NCBI RefSeq assembly: GCF_018283455.1
Contig: NZ_JAAMTH010000001.1
Location: 1,159,501-1,223,500, forward strand
DNA: 64,000 nt
Direction: 5' to 3'
Source of the DNA: Planococcus sp. MSAK28401
Lineage (GTDB): Bacteria; Bacillota; Bacilli; Bacillales_A; Planococcaceae
A program made the position numbers and the translations under genes. Numbering within the stretch: the first letter of the stretch is position 1; each line of letters begins with the position of its first letter. Positions 1-8,285 of this stretch are shown here, piece after piece. The notes below the pieces were generated by a model. The model did not search any database, was not told the DNA's origin, and saw nothing but the letters and a program-made list of their open reading frames with translations.

Positions 1-65
1 TTAAACGAAAACTGATCCTGGCGAAACCGCCTAGGATGGGAGCTTTCAAGCAATAAACCGTTAAT

Positions 66-101
66 AAAACGCCGCTCGGCAGTCAACTGCGGCGGCGTTT
101 T
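66..101 (+). terminator. Rho-independent terminator of an upstream gene
   Basis: A ten-base arm AAAACGCCGC pairs perfectly with GCGGCGTTTT, which ends in the T-run. The gene it serves lies left of the window. Confidence 0.75.
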
Positions 102-110
102 ATCAATGAA

Positions 111-149
111 TGGGCAGAAATTGCGGCAAGTAGGAGCAATTTCTGCCCA
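111..149 (+). repeat. Perfect 14-bp inverted repeat in a leader
   Basis: TGGGCAGAAATTGC (111-124) is matched by its exact reverse complement at 136-149 with an 11-nt loop. No T-run follows, and the ribosome binding site GAGGAGG begins five bases later at 154. It is therefore not a normal terminator and could be an operator, an mRNA-stabilising hairpin or a translational control element for the lipoprotein gene at 168. Confidence 0.6.
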
Positions 150-167
150 GCACGAGGAGGAAATCAC

Positions 168-620
168 ATGAAAAAATGGATCGTTTTGCTGCTGGTGCTG
201 CTGTTGGCGGCATGCGGCGAAGAAGATTCATCGGCTGGTGCGGGCGAAATGCCGCAGGAAGTGAAAGTCGAGTTCAATACAGAAGAAACCGCCGACCCGG
301 GCGAAGAAGTGCTGCTATCTGCCACCATTACACAAGGCACAGAAGCGGTGGAAGATGCAGATGAAGTGGTCTTTGAAGTGTGGCAATCAGGAGCTCGCGA
401 AAACAGCGAAATGTTGGAAGCAACTCATACGCAAGATGGCATTTATGAACATAGCTGGACTGTCGAAGAAGAAGGGCTGTATTTCATCCAAGCCCATACA
501 ACAGCCCGCCGCATGCATGTCATGCCAAAAATGGAATTGACAGCAGGCGATCCGGATCCAGAATCGATTGTGCCTGACGATAGCGAAGATTCAGATGCCA
601 TGGAGAAGATGGGGCATTGA
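168..620 (+). CDS. Lipoprotein with a YtkA/FixH-like domain
   Basis: Predicted 150-residue exported lipoprotein. Residues 1-16 form a short signal peptide (MKKW, hydrophobic LLL stretch) with lipobox LAAC, so Cys16 would be the lipidated residue after processing by Lgt and Lsp; lgt itself lies at 22373. Residues about 27-115 resemble the YtkA/FixH-like beta-sandwich seen in Bacillus secreted proteins (EVKVEFNTEE, then GIYEHSWTVEEEGLYFIQAH). A Met/His-bearing stretch (HVMPKMEL) recalls metal-handling relatives, but function is not established. The acidic tail (DPDPES, DDSEDSD) is low complexity. The ATG follows GAGGAGG at good spacing. It is monocistronic, flanked by terminators. Confidence 0.75.
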   Translation: MKKWIVLLLVLLLAACGEEDSSAGAGEMPQEVKVEFNTEETADPGEEVLLSATITQGTEAVEDADEVVFEVWQSGARENSEMLEATHTQDGIYEHSWTVEEEGLYFIQAHTTARRMHVMPKMELTAGDPDPESIVPDDSEDSDAMEKMGH

Positions 621-668
621 TTTTTTCCGTCCCTGCCACTGTTGCACAACAGCTGGAAGACAAGGCAT

Positions 669-703
669 AAAAAAACGGCCGGAGAATTTCTCCGGCCGTT
701 TTG
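669..703. terminator. Bidirectional terminator
   Basis: AAAACGGCCGGAGAA pairs with TTCTCCGGCCGTTTT. A-run and T-run flank both sides, so it can serve the lipoprotein gene on plus and the YhfH gene on minus. Confidence 0.8.
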
Positions 704-708
704 TCTGT

Positions 709-834
709 TTAGATTTCGTTGCAGGTCTGGCAGTGATTGCCGTAGCACTCGTGCTGCTCTTCGATTTTCTCTCCGCAAGTGGCACACTGTTTCGGGGGCA
801 AGTTCTTGAAGAATTCGACTACGTTCTCAATCAT
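709..834 (-). CDS. yhfH: YhfH family small zinc-ribbon-like protein
   Basis: A 41-residue protein read on the minus strand: it starts MIENVVEFFKNLPPKQC and carries two closely spaced cysteine pairs (CATC and CQTC) plus Cys30, a pattern that could bind zinc. The NLPPKQC segment and size match the YhfH family of Bacillus, whose gene also neighbours lplJ (yhfJ). The start ATG (832-834) follows AGGAG at nine bases, and the stop runs into the bidirectional terminator. The role is unknown. It is easily missed because of its length. Confidence 0.8.
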   Translation of the reverse strand: MIENVVEFFKNLPPKQCATCGEKIEEQHECYGNHCQTCNEI

Positions 835-860
835 TTCTACCAGCTCCTTTTTGTTATAGT

Positions 861-894
861 ACTGTAAGTGATAAACACAGTGTATTATAACAGT
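861..894. promoter_or_regulatory. Inverted ACTGT/ACAGT repeats at the yhfH promoter
   Basis: ACTGT at 861-865 is followed by ACAGT at 877-881 and 890-894. On the minus strand a TATAAT hexamer (rc of 884-889) lies among them, with TTGACG/TTGAGG further upstream at non-ideal spacing (12 or 19). This could be an operator for yhfH; the protein that would bind is unknown. Confidence 0.3.
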
Positions 895-978
895 TTAGAT
901 CCGTCAACCCTCAACCGTGATTATTTTTAAAAATTCCGTTAAAATAAAGACAGTCAATAGTAAAAAAGGAGAGAGATC

Positions 979-1971
979 ATGTATTTCGTAGATAACAAAG
1001 GCATCACAGATCCGCGCATCAACCTTGCCATCGAGGAGTATTTATTGAAAACGATGGATGTCGACCAGAATCCATTCCTGCTGTTCTATATCAACGAACC
1101 ATCCATTATCATCGGAAAAAACCAGAACACGGCAGAAGAAATCAATACCGATTATGTTGATTCGAACGGCATTCACGTCGTGCGCCGGCTTTCAGGCGGC
1201 GGGGCCGTGTATCATGACCACGGCAATCTGAACTTCAGCTTTATCACGAAGGATGACGGCAATAGTTTCCGTGATTTCCGCAAGTTCACGGAACCGGTCG
1301 TTAAAGCCTTGCAGGACATGGGCGTCAATGCTGAGCTTTCAGGGCGCAACGACTTGCTCGCAGAAGGCCGAAAGATTTCCGGCAATGCCCAGTTCGCGAC
1401 AAGAGGACGCATGTTCAGCCACGGCACGTTGCTATTCGATACGAAGATGGATGAAGTTGTATCGGCTTTGAAGGTCAATAAAGAAAAAATCGAGTCGAAA
1501 GGCATCAAATCGATTCGCAGCCGCGTGGCGAACATTTCGGAATTTCTCGACCAGGAAATGTCGGTGGAACAATTCCGTGAAGCCGTGCTGCATTCAATTT
1601 TTGCTGGTGAAGAAAATGTCCGTTTCTGGGAACTCACCGATGAAGACTGGAACAATATCCATGAACTGTCGAAAGAACGATACGCGAATTGGGACTGGAA
1701 CTACGGCAAATCACCGAAGTTCAATATTAAGCAATCTCACCGTTTCCCGGTTGGCGGCATCGATGTTCGCCTGCAAGTGGAAAAAGGCACCGTACAGGAA
1801 GCGCATATTTATGGCGATTTCTTCGGTGTTGGCGATGTATCAGAAATCGAACAGGCGATCACCGGCGTGAAATACGAACGCGCTGCACTTGCTGAAGCAA
1901 TCGAAGAGATCGACATCCCGAAATTGCTCGGAGGGATCACGACAGAAGATTTCCTCAAGTTGATTTATTAA
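979..1971 (+). CDS. lplJ: Lipoate-protein ligase
   Basis: A 330-residue ATP-dependent ligase that activates free lipoate as lipoyl-AMP and attaches it to lysine of E2 and GcvH lipoyl domains in the cytoplasm. The LplA/LplJ family signature is clear: RRLSGGGAVYHD near residues 74-85, and GRKISGNAQF about 130-139, which holds the catalytic lysine. The C-terminal accessory domain (from about 250) is present and length is normal. The ATG follows AAGGAGAG. In B. subtilis the gene also lies between yhfH and lcfB, as here. A terminator directly follows, so it is probably transcribed alone. Confidence 0.95.
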   Translation: MYFVDNKGITDPRINLAIEEYLLKTMDVDQNPFLLFYINEPSIIIGKNQNTAEEINTDYVDSNGIHVVRRLSGGGAVYHDHGNLNFSFITKDDGNSFRDFRKFTEPVVKALQDMGVNAELSGRNDLLAEGRKISGNAQFATRGRMFSHGTLLFDTKMDEVVSALKVNKEKIESKGIKSIRSRVANISEFLDQEMSVEQFREAVLHSIFAGEENVRFWELTDEDWNNIHELSKERYANWDWNYGKSPKFNIKQSHRFPVGGIDVRLQVEKGTVQEAHIYGDFFGVGDVSEIEQAITGVKYERAALAEAIEEIDIPKLLGGITTEDFLKLIY

Positions 1972-1981
1972 GATTTTCTGT

Positions 1982-2007
1982 AGAGCCTGCTTTCGAGCAG
2001 GCTCTTT
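1982..2007 (+). terminator. Terminator after lplJ
   Basis: AGAGCCTGC-TTTC-GAGCAGGCTCT stem-loop followed by TTTT. Confidence 0.85.
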
Positions 2008-2042
2008 TGTTAGAATAGAAGGAAATGGAAGGGGGAGTAAGT

Positions 2043-2747
2043 ATGGGTGAACAGCGGATATTCATTGTCGAAGATGATGCGAAGATCGCTTCGCTATTAT
2101 CGGATACATTGCGCAAATATCATTACCAGGTGGAAACTGCGAAAGACTTTGACCGCATATTGGAGGAATTCGCTGCCTTTGACCCCCATTTGATTCTTTT
2201 GGACATCAATTTGCCTTCTTATGATGGGTATTACTGGTGCCGGCAGTTGAGGCAGCAGACAACTTGCCCGATTTTGTTCATTTCTGCCAGATCAGGCGAA
2301 ATGGATCAGGTGTTTGCACTTGAAAACGGCGGCGATGATTTCATTACGAAACCTTTCCACTATGAAATCGTCCTTGCAAAAATAAGAAGTCATTTAAGAA
2401 GGGCTTATGGGGAATATGCACCGAAACAAGAAGAGCGAACAGTTCGTGCAGGACGGCTCGTTTTATATATGGAGCGGCTCGAATTGCATTGCCGGGAAGC
2501 GGAAATCCCGCTCCAGAAAAAAGAAAGCACTATTTTGGAACTGTTGATTACCGCGCATCCCAAAGTGGTGACGCGTGAGCAATTGCTAGAAGAGCTATGG
2601 GATGACCAGGCGTTCGTCGATGAAAATACATTGAATGTCAATATGGCCCGCGTGCGCAAGAAGTTGACGGATTACGGCATCCAGAGTTTCATTGAAACGG
2701 TTCGCGGTGCTGGTTACCGGCTGATTCTTGGCAGGGAGGAACAATGA
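2043..2747 (+). CDS. BceR-type response regulator (OmpR family)
   Basis: A 234-residue two-component regulator. The receiver domain (about 5-118) has the acidic pair EDD at 10-12, phospho-acceptor Asp54 in LILLDINLPSYDG, and conserved Lys in ITKPF. The winged-helix DNA-binding domain follows, ending GAGYRL. I start it at 2043, which follows GGGGGAG, rather than at the ATG at 2025. It begins a four-gene unit with a BceS-type kinase and a BceAB-type transporter, so it presumably activates the transporter genes on antimicrobial peptide flux. An extended -10 (TGTTAGAAT) ends at 2016. The stop overlaps the kinase start by ATGA. Confidence 0.9.
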   Translation: MGEQRIFIVEDDAKIASLLSDTLRKYHYQVETAKDFDRILEEFAAFDPHLILLDINLPSYDGYYWCRQLRQQTTCPILFISARSGEMDQVFALENGGDDFITKPFHYEIVLAKIRSHLRRAYGEYAPKQEERTVRAGRLVLYMERLELHCREAEIPLQKKESTILELLITAHPKVVTREQLLEELWDDQAFVDENTLNVNMARVRKKLTDYGIQSFIETVRGAGYRLILGREEQ

Positions 2748-3754
2748 TGCTGCGTTTATTCTTGCGTGAATACGCCGCATTTATCGTCTTTCAGATCTTG
2801 CTCGTAGGATTCATCCTCATGCTTTACTGGCTCGATGGATTCCGCAATACGGATACGGCCGTCTATTCATTCATCATCAGCTTATTGCTGTTGGCCAGTT
2901 TTCTCGGTGTCCGCTTTGCGATGCGCTACCGTTATTACGAGCGCCTGCTGAGCAACCCGCCGAATATGGAGCATGCTTTGCAGCGGGAAGGGCGTTCACC
3001 GGAAACGGTGCAGACGGAATTGTATATGCAAAAACTGTACCGCCTGTATCAATACGAAGTGCAGTCGCTTTATGCGGGGCAAACTCGCCATCTGCAATTC
3101 ATCAACCAATGGGTGCACCAGATGAAGACACCGCTATCTGTCATGCACCTGTTACTGCAGGAGCCGGAAGAACTGGATAAGGCAAGCATCCGTGAAGAAG
3201 TGGATCGTTTGCGTGCAGGGCTCGACACGGTATTGATGAACGCCCGCCTCGATACATTTGAGCAGGATATGCAGATCGAGCAAGCGTCGCTGCGCGGCAT
3301 GGTGTCCGAAATGGTCACGGAAAACAAACGCTTGTTCATCTCGCGCCGCGTCTATCCGGAAATCGACATCGAAGAACGCTACCAAGTGGCGACAGACCGC
3401 AAATGGATGAAATTTATCATTGGCCAATTACTGACGAATGCGGTGAAATACACATTCGAAGAAAACAAGAAACTGTATATCCGGGCCAGCTGTCTAGAAG
3501 GCACCATTACCTTATCGGTGCAGGATGAAGGCATCGGGATCCCGCCATCGGATTTGCCGCGCGTTACCAAGGCCTTCTTTACGGGAGAGAATGGGCGCCT
3601 GAGCGGCGAATCGACCGGGATGGGGCTGTATCTGGCCCAGGAAGTATGCAACCGGCTTGGGCATGAGCTGGAAATCACGTCATCGCCCGGAGAAGGGACG
3701 ACCGTATCGATCGTCTTTCCTTATCAGGAACAGAATGTAGGGGGATCAACATGA
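2744..3754 (+). CDS. BceS-type intramembrane-sensing histidine kinase
   Basis: A 336-residue kinase with two N-terminal membrane helices (about 11-29 and 40-58) joined by a very short outside loop, the layout of intramembrane-sensing kinases that detect peptide through their partner transporter. The phospho-acceptor is His125 in INQWVHQMKTPLS. ATPase boxes follow: N box GQLLTNAVKYT, G1 DEGIGIP and G2 GESTGMGLYLA. Start codons overlap: ATGATG at 2744, the first sharing bases with the regulator stop. Translation is probably coupled through the operon. The ligand cannot be told from sequence; bacitracin, nisin or lipid II binders are known ligands of the family. Confidence 0.9.
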   Translation: MMLRLFLREYAAFIVFQILLVGFILMLYWLDGFRNTDTAVYSFIISLLLLASFLGVRFAMRYRYYERLLSNPPNMEHALQREGRSPETVQTELYMQKLYRLYQYEVQSLYAGQTRHLQFINQWVHQMKTPLSVMHLLLQEPEELDKASIREEVDRLRAGLDTVLMNARLDTFEQDMQIEQASLRGMVSEMVTENKRLFISRRVYPEIDIEERYQVATDRKWMKFIIGQLLTNAVKYTFEENKKLYIRASCLEGTITLSVQDEGIGIPPSDLPRVTKAFFTGENGRLSGESTGMGLYLAQEVCNRLGHELEITSSPGEGTTVSIVFPYQEQNVGGST

Positions 3755-4524
3755 CCGTAGTGAAAATCGATGAAGTGACCAAAGTCTATGAAGGAAAAGT
3801 GACGCATCGCGCGTTGAACCAATTAAGCTTCGAAGTGGAAAAAGGGGAATTCCTCGCAGTGATGGGCCCTTCCGGAAGCGGCAAGACGACGCTGTTGAAC
3901 TTGATATCGACAATCGATTCATTGACTTCTGGCACGATCCTCATCAATGGCATCAATCCGCATTCTTTGGATAAAGATGAGCTGCCGCTGTTTAGGCGGC
4001 GCCAGCTCGGGTTTGTGTTCCAAGATTTCAATTTGCTGCAGATGCTGACCGTGGAAGAAAATTTGGTGCTGCCGCTGACGCTTGACGGCATGCCAATCAA
4101 AGAAATGGAGAGCCGCGTCCAGGAATTGGCGGCGCGGCTCCAGTTGCAGCCGTTTCTCCATAAGAAGCCGAATGAAATTTCCGGCGGGGAAGCGCAGCGC
4201 ACGGCGATCGGCCGTGCGCTCATCCATCGCCCGGCGCTCATACTCGCGGACGAACCGACCGGCAATCTCGATTCGAAAGCTTCGAAGGATGTGCTCGAGC
4301 TATTGAGCGGCTTGAGCCGCGAGGAAGGGACGACGATCATCATGGTGACGCACGACCCGATCGCTGCGAGCTATTGCGACCGTGTTCTGTTCATCAAAGA
4401 CGGTGAATTCTTCAATGAAATTTATGGGGATGACCGCCGCCAAACCTTCTACCAAAAGATTCTCAACGTGTTATCTCTATTGGGAGGCTCCGTCAATGAC
4501 CTTTCGCCAACTCGCCTTCCGTAA
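3751..4524 (+). CDS. BceA-type ABC transporter ATP-binding protein
   Basis: A 257-residue ATPase of the MacB/LolD/BceA group. The Walker A motif GPSGSGKTT is at 39-47, followed by a Q-loop (VFQDFNLL), signature ISGGEAQR, Walker B LILADEPTGNLD and the H-loop VTHD. It pairs with the large permease encoded next, whose start lies 29 bases inside this gene. Together they would free lipid II cycle intermediates from antimicrobial peptides and act as the sensor for the kinase upstream. The start ATG overlaps the kinase stop by four bases. Confidence 0.92.
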   Translation: MTVVKIDEVTKVYEGKVTHRALNQLSFEVEKGEFLAVMGPSGSGKTTLLNLISTIDSLTSGTILINGINPHSLDKDELPLFRRRQLGFVFQDFNLLQMLTVEENLVLPLTLDGMPIKEMESRVQELAARLQLQPFLHKKPNEISGGEAQRTAIGRALIHRPALILADEPTGNLDSKASKDVLELLSGLSREEGTTIIMVTHDPIAASYCDRVLFIKDGEFFNEIYGDDRRQTFYQKILNVLSLLGGSVNDLSPTRLP

Positions 4525-6430
4525 CGTTTTCAGGAATTTGAGAAGCTATGCAGCCTTCCTATTGGCCAGCGTCTTTTCGGTTATGGTGTTCTTCATCTAT
4601 TCGATGTTCATCTTTCATCCGTTATTCGAAGAAGAAGGTTTCCGTGTATTGGCAGTGCGCGGCATGTTCATCGCGGAAATTGTACTGTATATTTTCACGC
4701 TGTTCTTCTTGTTCTATTCCTTGAGCGCATTTTTGCAGGCGCGGACAAAAGAGTTCGGCGTCTTGATGCATCTCGGGATGAGCAAAAAGCAGCTCAATAA
4801 ATTGGTTTTTTTCGAGACGATGATACTCGGCGGCCTGTCGACAGCGGCAGGGATCGTCTTCGGGTTCGCGTTCACGAAATTCTTTTTCATGGTTGGCCGC
4901 GAAATCATGCAGTTGGAGGAATTGCCGCTGTATTTCTCCTGGAAGCCATTCGTTCTGACCATTGGCGCATTTGCCAGTTTGTTCATCATCATCTCGCTCA
5001 TCAGCGTGTCTTTTATCCGCACGAAGCGCGTTGTCGATTTGTTGGAGGGCTTCTGGAAAACCGAAGAGGAAGCGGCGTATTCACCGGCTTTATCGGCGTT
5101 CGGATTGGTGCTTTTGGGCGTTGCGTATTTTCTGGCGGCGACGGTGTCCGACCGTACCGTTTACATCATGGTGTTCATCGTCCCGCCGCTTGCGACGATC
5201 GGCACGTATTTGTTTTTCACGCATTCGATTCATACTTTCCTTCAATTGTATAAGAAGCGGCGCAGTATCTATTGGCACAAAACACGGCTCGTGTCGCTTG
5301 CTGAAGCGGCGGTTAAGTTAAAAGACAGCGCGCAAATGTTCTTCATCGTGACCATCGTCTCGACCGTTGCCTTTCTGACGGTCGGCACGCTTGCCTCGTT
5401 CACTTCCTATACAGCGGAGTTCCGGCAAAGCAATCCGCTCGGTTTGATTTATGTTTCTTTTGAAGGCAATTCACTCGAAGAGCAGCAACTGGACCAGTTG
5501 AGGCGTGAACTCAAACAGCAGCAGCTCGCTTACACGCTCGTGCCTTTGGAAGTGAAGCGGCAGACATCGAGCGCAAGCGGCAATGACGTCGACATCATGT
5601 CCTTGTCCCAGTTCAACCGCCTCGCCGCAGCGCTCGGCCATGAACCCGCGAGGCTTCAAACCGGCGAAGCGATGTTCGTGCCGTTTTCACAGGAATCGCT
5701 CCGTGAGCTGCAGAAAAGTTATGCAGAAACGGAATTGGTGGAAAGTGGGGTGGAGCTGACGATCGACCGGACCTATCCGCAAATCCTGTTTCCGGCGCAT
5801 ACCTTGAATGCCAATACGATCATTATGAACAATGAAGATTTTGCAGAAGTCGATGAACCTTTGACGGGCTATCCGCAAGGTACATCGGATTTCCGTTATT
5901 ATGCCTTCCATGTGCCGGATTGGACCGAGACTGTCTCGATTGGTGAAAACGTCCGCTACCCAATCAGCGAGGCGATGGTCAGCGGAAATTTTGCCGGACT
6001 TAATTATTATTTCGAGAATCCGGGCTACGAATACCGCTGGTTCAAATCCTCTTTTGCGTTGTTATTGTTCATCGGCTTGATGGTGGCGGCTGTGTTCTTG
6101 CTGGCTGCCGGAAGTTTCATTTATTTCAAGTTGTATACCGGGCTTGAGCGCGACCGCAGGCAATACCAATTGATGGTGCGTCTCGGGATGACGGAGCGGG
6201 AACTTGGCAAAATTGTCAACCGACAGCTCGTTCCACTGTTTTTCCTGCCTTGGGCGCTCGCGCTTCTTCACAGTGCTTTTGCGTTCATTTCACTTCAAGT
6301 GGTGTGGGATGAGTTTGCGGAGCTGTCGATTTTGTCCGAGATGGCGATTGTGCTTGGCGGTTTCACGCTCATGCAGATTCTCTATTTCTTCCTGATCCGC
6401 TGGCGTTATATCGCCCATTTAAAAGCTTAG
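4496..6430 (+). CDS. BceB-type ABC transporter permease
   Basis: A 644-residue FtsX-family permease. It begins MTFRQLAFRNVFRNL, a cytoplasmic lead followed by the first membrane helix, then several further helices up to about residue 290 with the FtsX core (EFGVLMHLGMSKKQL). A large extracellular domain (about 310-540, no long hydrophobic stretch) and a C-terminal helix group follow, with a second motif RQYQLMVRLGMTERELG. This is the BceB layout, in which the outside domain recognises the peptide. ATG 4496 follows GGGAGG and lies inside the ATPase gene. A terminator follows at once, closing the regulator-kinase-ATPase-permease unit. Confidence 0.92.
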   Translation: MTFRQLAFRNVFRNLRSYAAFLLASVFSVMVFFIYSMFIFHPLFEEEGFRVLAVRGMFIAEIVLYIFTLFFLFYSLSAFLQARTKEFGVLMHLGMSKKQLNKLVFFETMILGGLSTAAGIVFGFAFTKFFFMVGREIMQLEELPLYFSWKPFVLTIGAFASLFIIISLISVSFIRTKRVVDLLEGFWKTEEEAAYSPALSAFGLVLLGVAYFLAATVSDRTVYIMVFIVPPLATIGTYLFFTHSIHTFLQLYKKRRSIYWHKTRLVSLAEAAVKLKDSAQMFFIVTIVSTVAFLTVGTLASFTSYTAEFRQSNPLGLIYVSFEGNSLEEQQLDQLRRELKQQQLAYTLVPLEVKRQTSSASGNDVDIMSLSQFNRLAAALGHEPARLQTGEAMFVPFSQESLRELQKSYAETELVESGVELTIDRTYPQILFPAHTLNANTIIMNNEDFAEVDEPLTGYPQGTSDFRYYAFHVPDWTETVSIGENVRYPISEAMVSGNFAGLNYYFENPGYEYRWFKSSFALLLFIGLMVAAVFLLAAGSFIYFKLYTGLERDRRQYQLMVRLGMTERELGKIVNRQLVPLFFLPWALALLHSAFAFISLQVVWDEFAELSILSEMAIVLGGFTLMQILYFFLIRWRYIAHLKA

Positions 6431-6440
6431 AACCCAAGCG

Positions 6441-6468
6441 AGCCGCCGGTGAATTCCGGCGGCTTTTT
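6441..6468 (+). terminator. Terminator of the BceRSAB-type unit
   Basis: AGCCGCCGG-TGAATT-CCGGCGGCT then TTTTT. Confidence 0.85.
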
Positions 6469-6490
6469 GCTGGGGATTTTTGGCGGGCAG

Positions 6491-6519
6491 TTGTATTGTC
6501 TGAAGATTTATTTTATAAT
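6491..6519 (+). promoter_or_regulatory. SigA promoter of lcfB
   Basis: -35 TTGTAT (6491-6496), 17-bp spacer, -10 TATAAT (6514-6519). The FadR box lies just downstream. Confidence 0.75.
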
Positions 6520-6533
6520 GAAAAAAGTAAATA

Positions 6534-6551
6534 TGAATGAGTATTCATTCA
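6534..6551 (+). promoter_or_regulatory. FadR operator upstream of lcfB
   Basis: TGAATGAGTATTCATTCA is an 18-bp palindrome with seven-base arms TGAATGA/TCATTCA, matching the Bacillus FadR (TetR family) box. It begins 15 bp after the -10 hexamer, so bound FadR would block transcription near its start. Long-chain acyl-CoA is the known inducer in B. subtilis. A near-identical site precedes fadN at 60483. Confidence 0.88.
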
Positions 6552-6570
6552 ACAGAAAGAGGGATATTCA

Positions 6571-8124
6571 ATGAATTTGGGAGAACGTGTTCACGAAATT
6601 GCACAACAGGAAGCTGGAAGAATTGCTTATACGTTCATGGGCAAAGACACGACTTACGGCGAATTTGATCAATCGGTATCGAAATTCGCAGGGGCATTGC
6701 AGGAACTCGGCGTGGAAAAAGGGGACCACGTCGCATTTTTGTTGAGCAATACCCCGCATTTTCTCATTTCACTCTATGCCACATTGCGGCTGGGCGCGAC
6801 GGCTGTCCCGGTCAACCCGATTTATAGCCCGGATGAAATCGCTTACATCGTCAATAACAGCGATGCTAAAGTGGTTGTGGCGCTCGATGCCTTGCTGCCG
6901 CTTGTGGAAAAAGCCCATCAGGCCTTGCCTGCAGTGGAAACATACGTCATTTGCGAGACAGACCCATCGACTGCTGAAAAAATGGCGCAATTGCCGGAAG
7001 CTGTCAAAGGGAAAGTTCGTTCATTCACACAACTTCTTACAACTTCCAACGCATTCGATGGCACGGCTGATATTTCATCAGATGACAATGCCGTCATTCT
7101 CTATACGTCTGGGACCACCGGCAAACCGAAAGGCGCGATGCTAACCCATGGCAATCTTTATTCCAATGCCCGGGATGTCGCGGAGTATCTTCAGATCACC
7201 CCGGATGACCGTGTCGTGGCCACGCTGCCGGTGTTCCATGTGTTCGCCTTGACGGTCGTCGTCAATGCCCCGTTGATGCAAGGGGCAACGATCGTTCTCG
7301 TACCGCGCTTCACGCCGCAAGAGGTATTCGCTGCGACAAAAGCGTCACAGGCAACAGTCTTTGCAGGCGTTCCGACAATGTTCAATTTCATGTACCAATT
7401 GCCGGATGTGGATCCGGCCGACTTCGCTTCTGTACGCTTGGCGATTTCCGGCGGGTCCGCGATGCCTGTCGCATTGCTGCATAATTTCGAAGACAAATTC
7501 AATGTCCGGATTTCCGAAGGCTACGGCTTATCGGAAGCATCACCTGTTACTTGTTTCAATCCGATTGACCGCGAACGCAAAGCTGGATCGATCGGCACCT
7601 CGATCATCAATGTCGAGAACAAGGTCGTCAATGAACTTGGCGATGAAGTCCCAGTCGGGGAAGTCGGCGAGTTGATCGTCCGCGGCCCGAACGTCATGAA
7701 AGGCTATTATAAAATGCCGGAAGAAACGCAAGCTGCCATCAAAGACGGCTGGTTATATACAGGGGACCTTGCAAAGGTCGATGAAGAAGGCTATTTCTTT
7801 ATCGTTGACCGCAAAAAAGACATGATCATCGTCGGCGGCTATAATGTCTATCCGCGCGAAGTCGAAGAAGTTCTATTCGCCCATCCGGCGATTGTCGAAG
7901 CGGCAGTTGTCGGCTTGCCGGATGCTGATTTCGGCGAGTCAGTCAACGCCTATGTGGTGTTGAAAGATGACGCGGTTTCCATCGATGAGCTGCAGGGATA
8001 TTGTGCAGAGCATTTAGCGAAATACAAAGTGCCGCGCCATATGGAGATTCTCGATGAATTGCCGAAAAACACGACAGGCAAAATCCTGCGCCGTTCGCTG
8101 AAAGACCAAGCGGTAAAAAAATAA
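6571..8124 (+). CDS. lcfB: Long-chain fatty acid-CoA ligase
   Basis: A 517-residue cytoplasmic acyl-AMP-forming ligase that converts fatty acid, ATP and CoA to acyl-CoA for beta-oxidation. Motifs of the ANL superfamily are present: P-loop-like YTSGTTGKPKGAMLTH (about 177-192), EGYGLSEASPV, GWLYTGDLAKVDEEGYFFIVDR and the C-terminal catalytic Lys in KNTTGKILRR. Position after lplJ corresponds to yhfL/lcfB of B. subtilis. A strong promoter and a FadR box precede it, which supports the fatty acid role. The start ATG follows AAAGAGGG. It is a single-gene unit ended by a terminator. Confidence 0.93.
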   Translation: MNLGERVHEIAQQEAGRIAYTFMGKDTTYGEFDQSVSKFAGALQELGVEKGDHVAFLLSNTPHFLISLYATLRLGATAVPVNPIYSPDEIAYIVNNSDAKVVVALDALLPLVEKAHQALPAVETYVICETDPSTAEKMAQLPEAVKGKVRSFTQLLTTSNAFDGTADISSDDNAVILYTSGTTGKPKGAMLTHGNLYSNARDVAEYLQITPDDRVVATLPVFHVFALTVVVNAPLMQGATIVLVPRFTPQEVFAATKASQATVFAGVPTMFNFMYQLPDVDPADFASVRLAISGGSAMPVALLHNFEDKFNVRISEGYGLSEASPVTCFNPIDRERKAGSIGTSIINVENKVVNELGDEVPVGEVGELIVRGPNVMKGYYKMPEETQAAIKDGWLYTGDLAKVDEEGYFFIVDRKKDMIIVGGYNVYPREVEEVLFAHPAIVEAAVVGLPDADFGESVNAYVVLKDDAVSIDELQGYCAEHLAKYKVPRHMEILDELPKNTTGKILRRSLKDQAVKK

Positions 8125-8130
8125 CTATGG

Positions 8131-8166
8131 ACCGCTTTCCGCTTTTGCCGGGAAGCGGTTTTTTAT
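8131..8166 (+). terminator. Terminator after lcfB
   Basis: ACCGCTT pairs with AAGCGGT, with part-paired bases between, followed by TTTTTT. Confidence 0.7.
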
Positions 8167-8205
8167 TTGCGAAAACCCGCTATCCAGGTTTTCAAAGAGC
8201 TTTCA

Positions 8206-8234
8206 TTGAAAAGACAGACAATTACCGATATAGT
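8206..8234 (+). promoter_or_regulatory. SigA promoter of the S9 peptidase gene
   Basis: -35 TTGAAA (8206-8211), 17-bp spacer, -10 TATAGT (8229-8234). Confidence 0.6.
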
Positions 8235-8285
8235 GAAAGGGCAACTGTTACGATAAACGAAATAGTTATCCAGGAGGCTGAGCGT

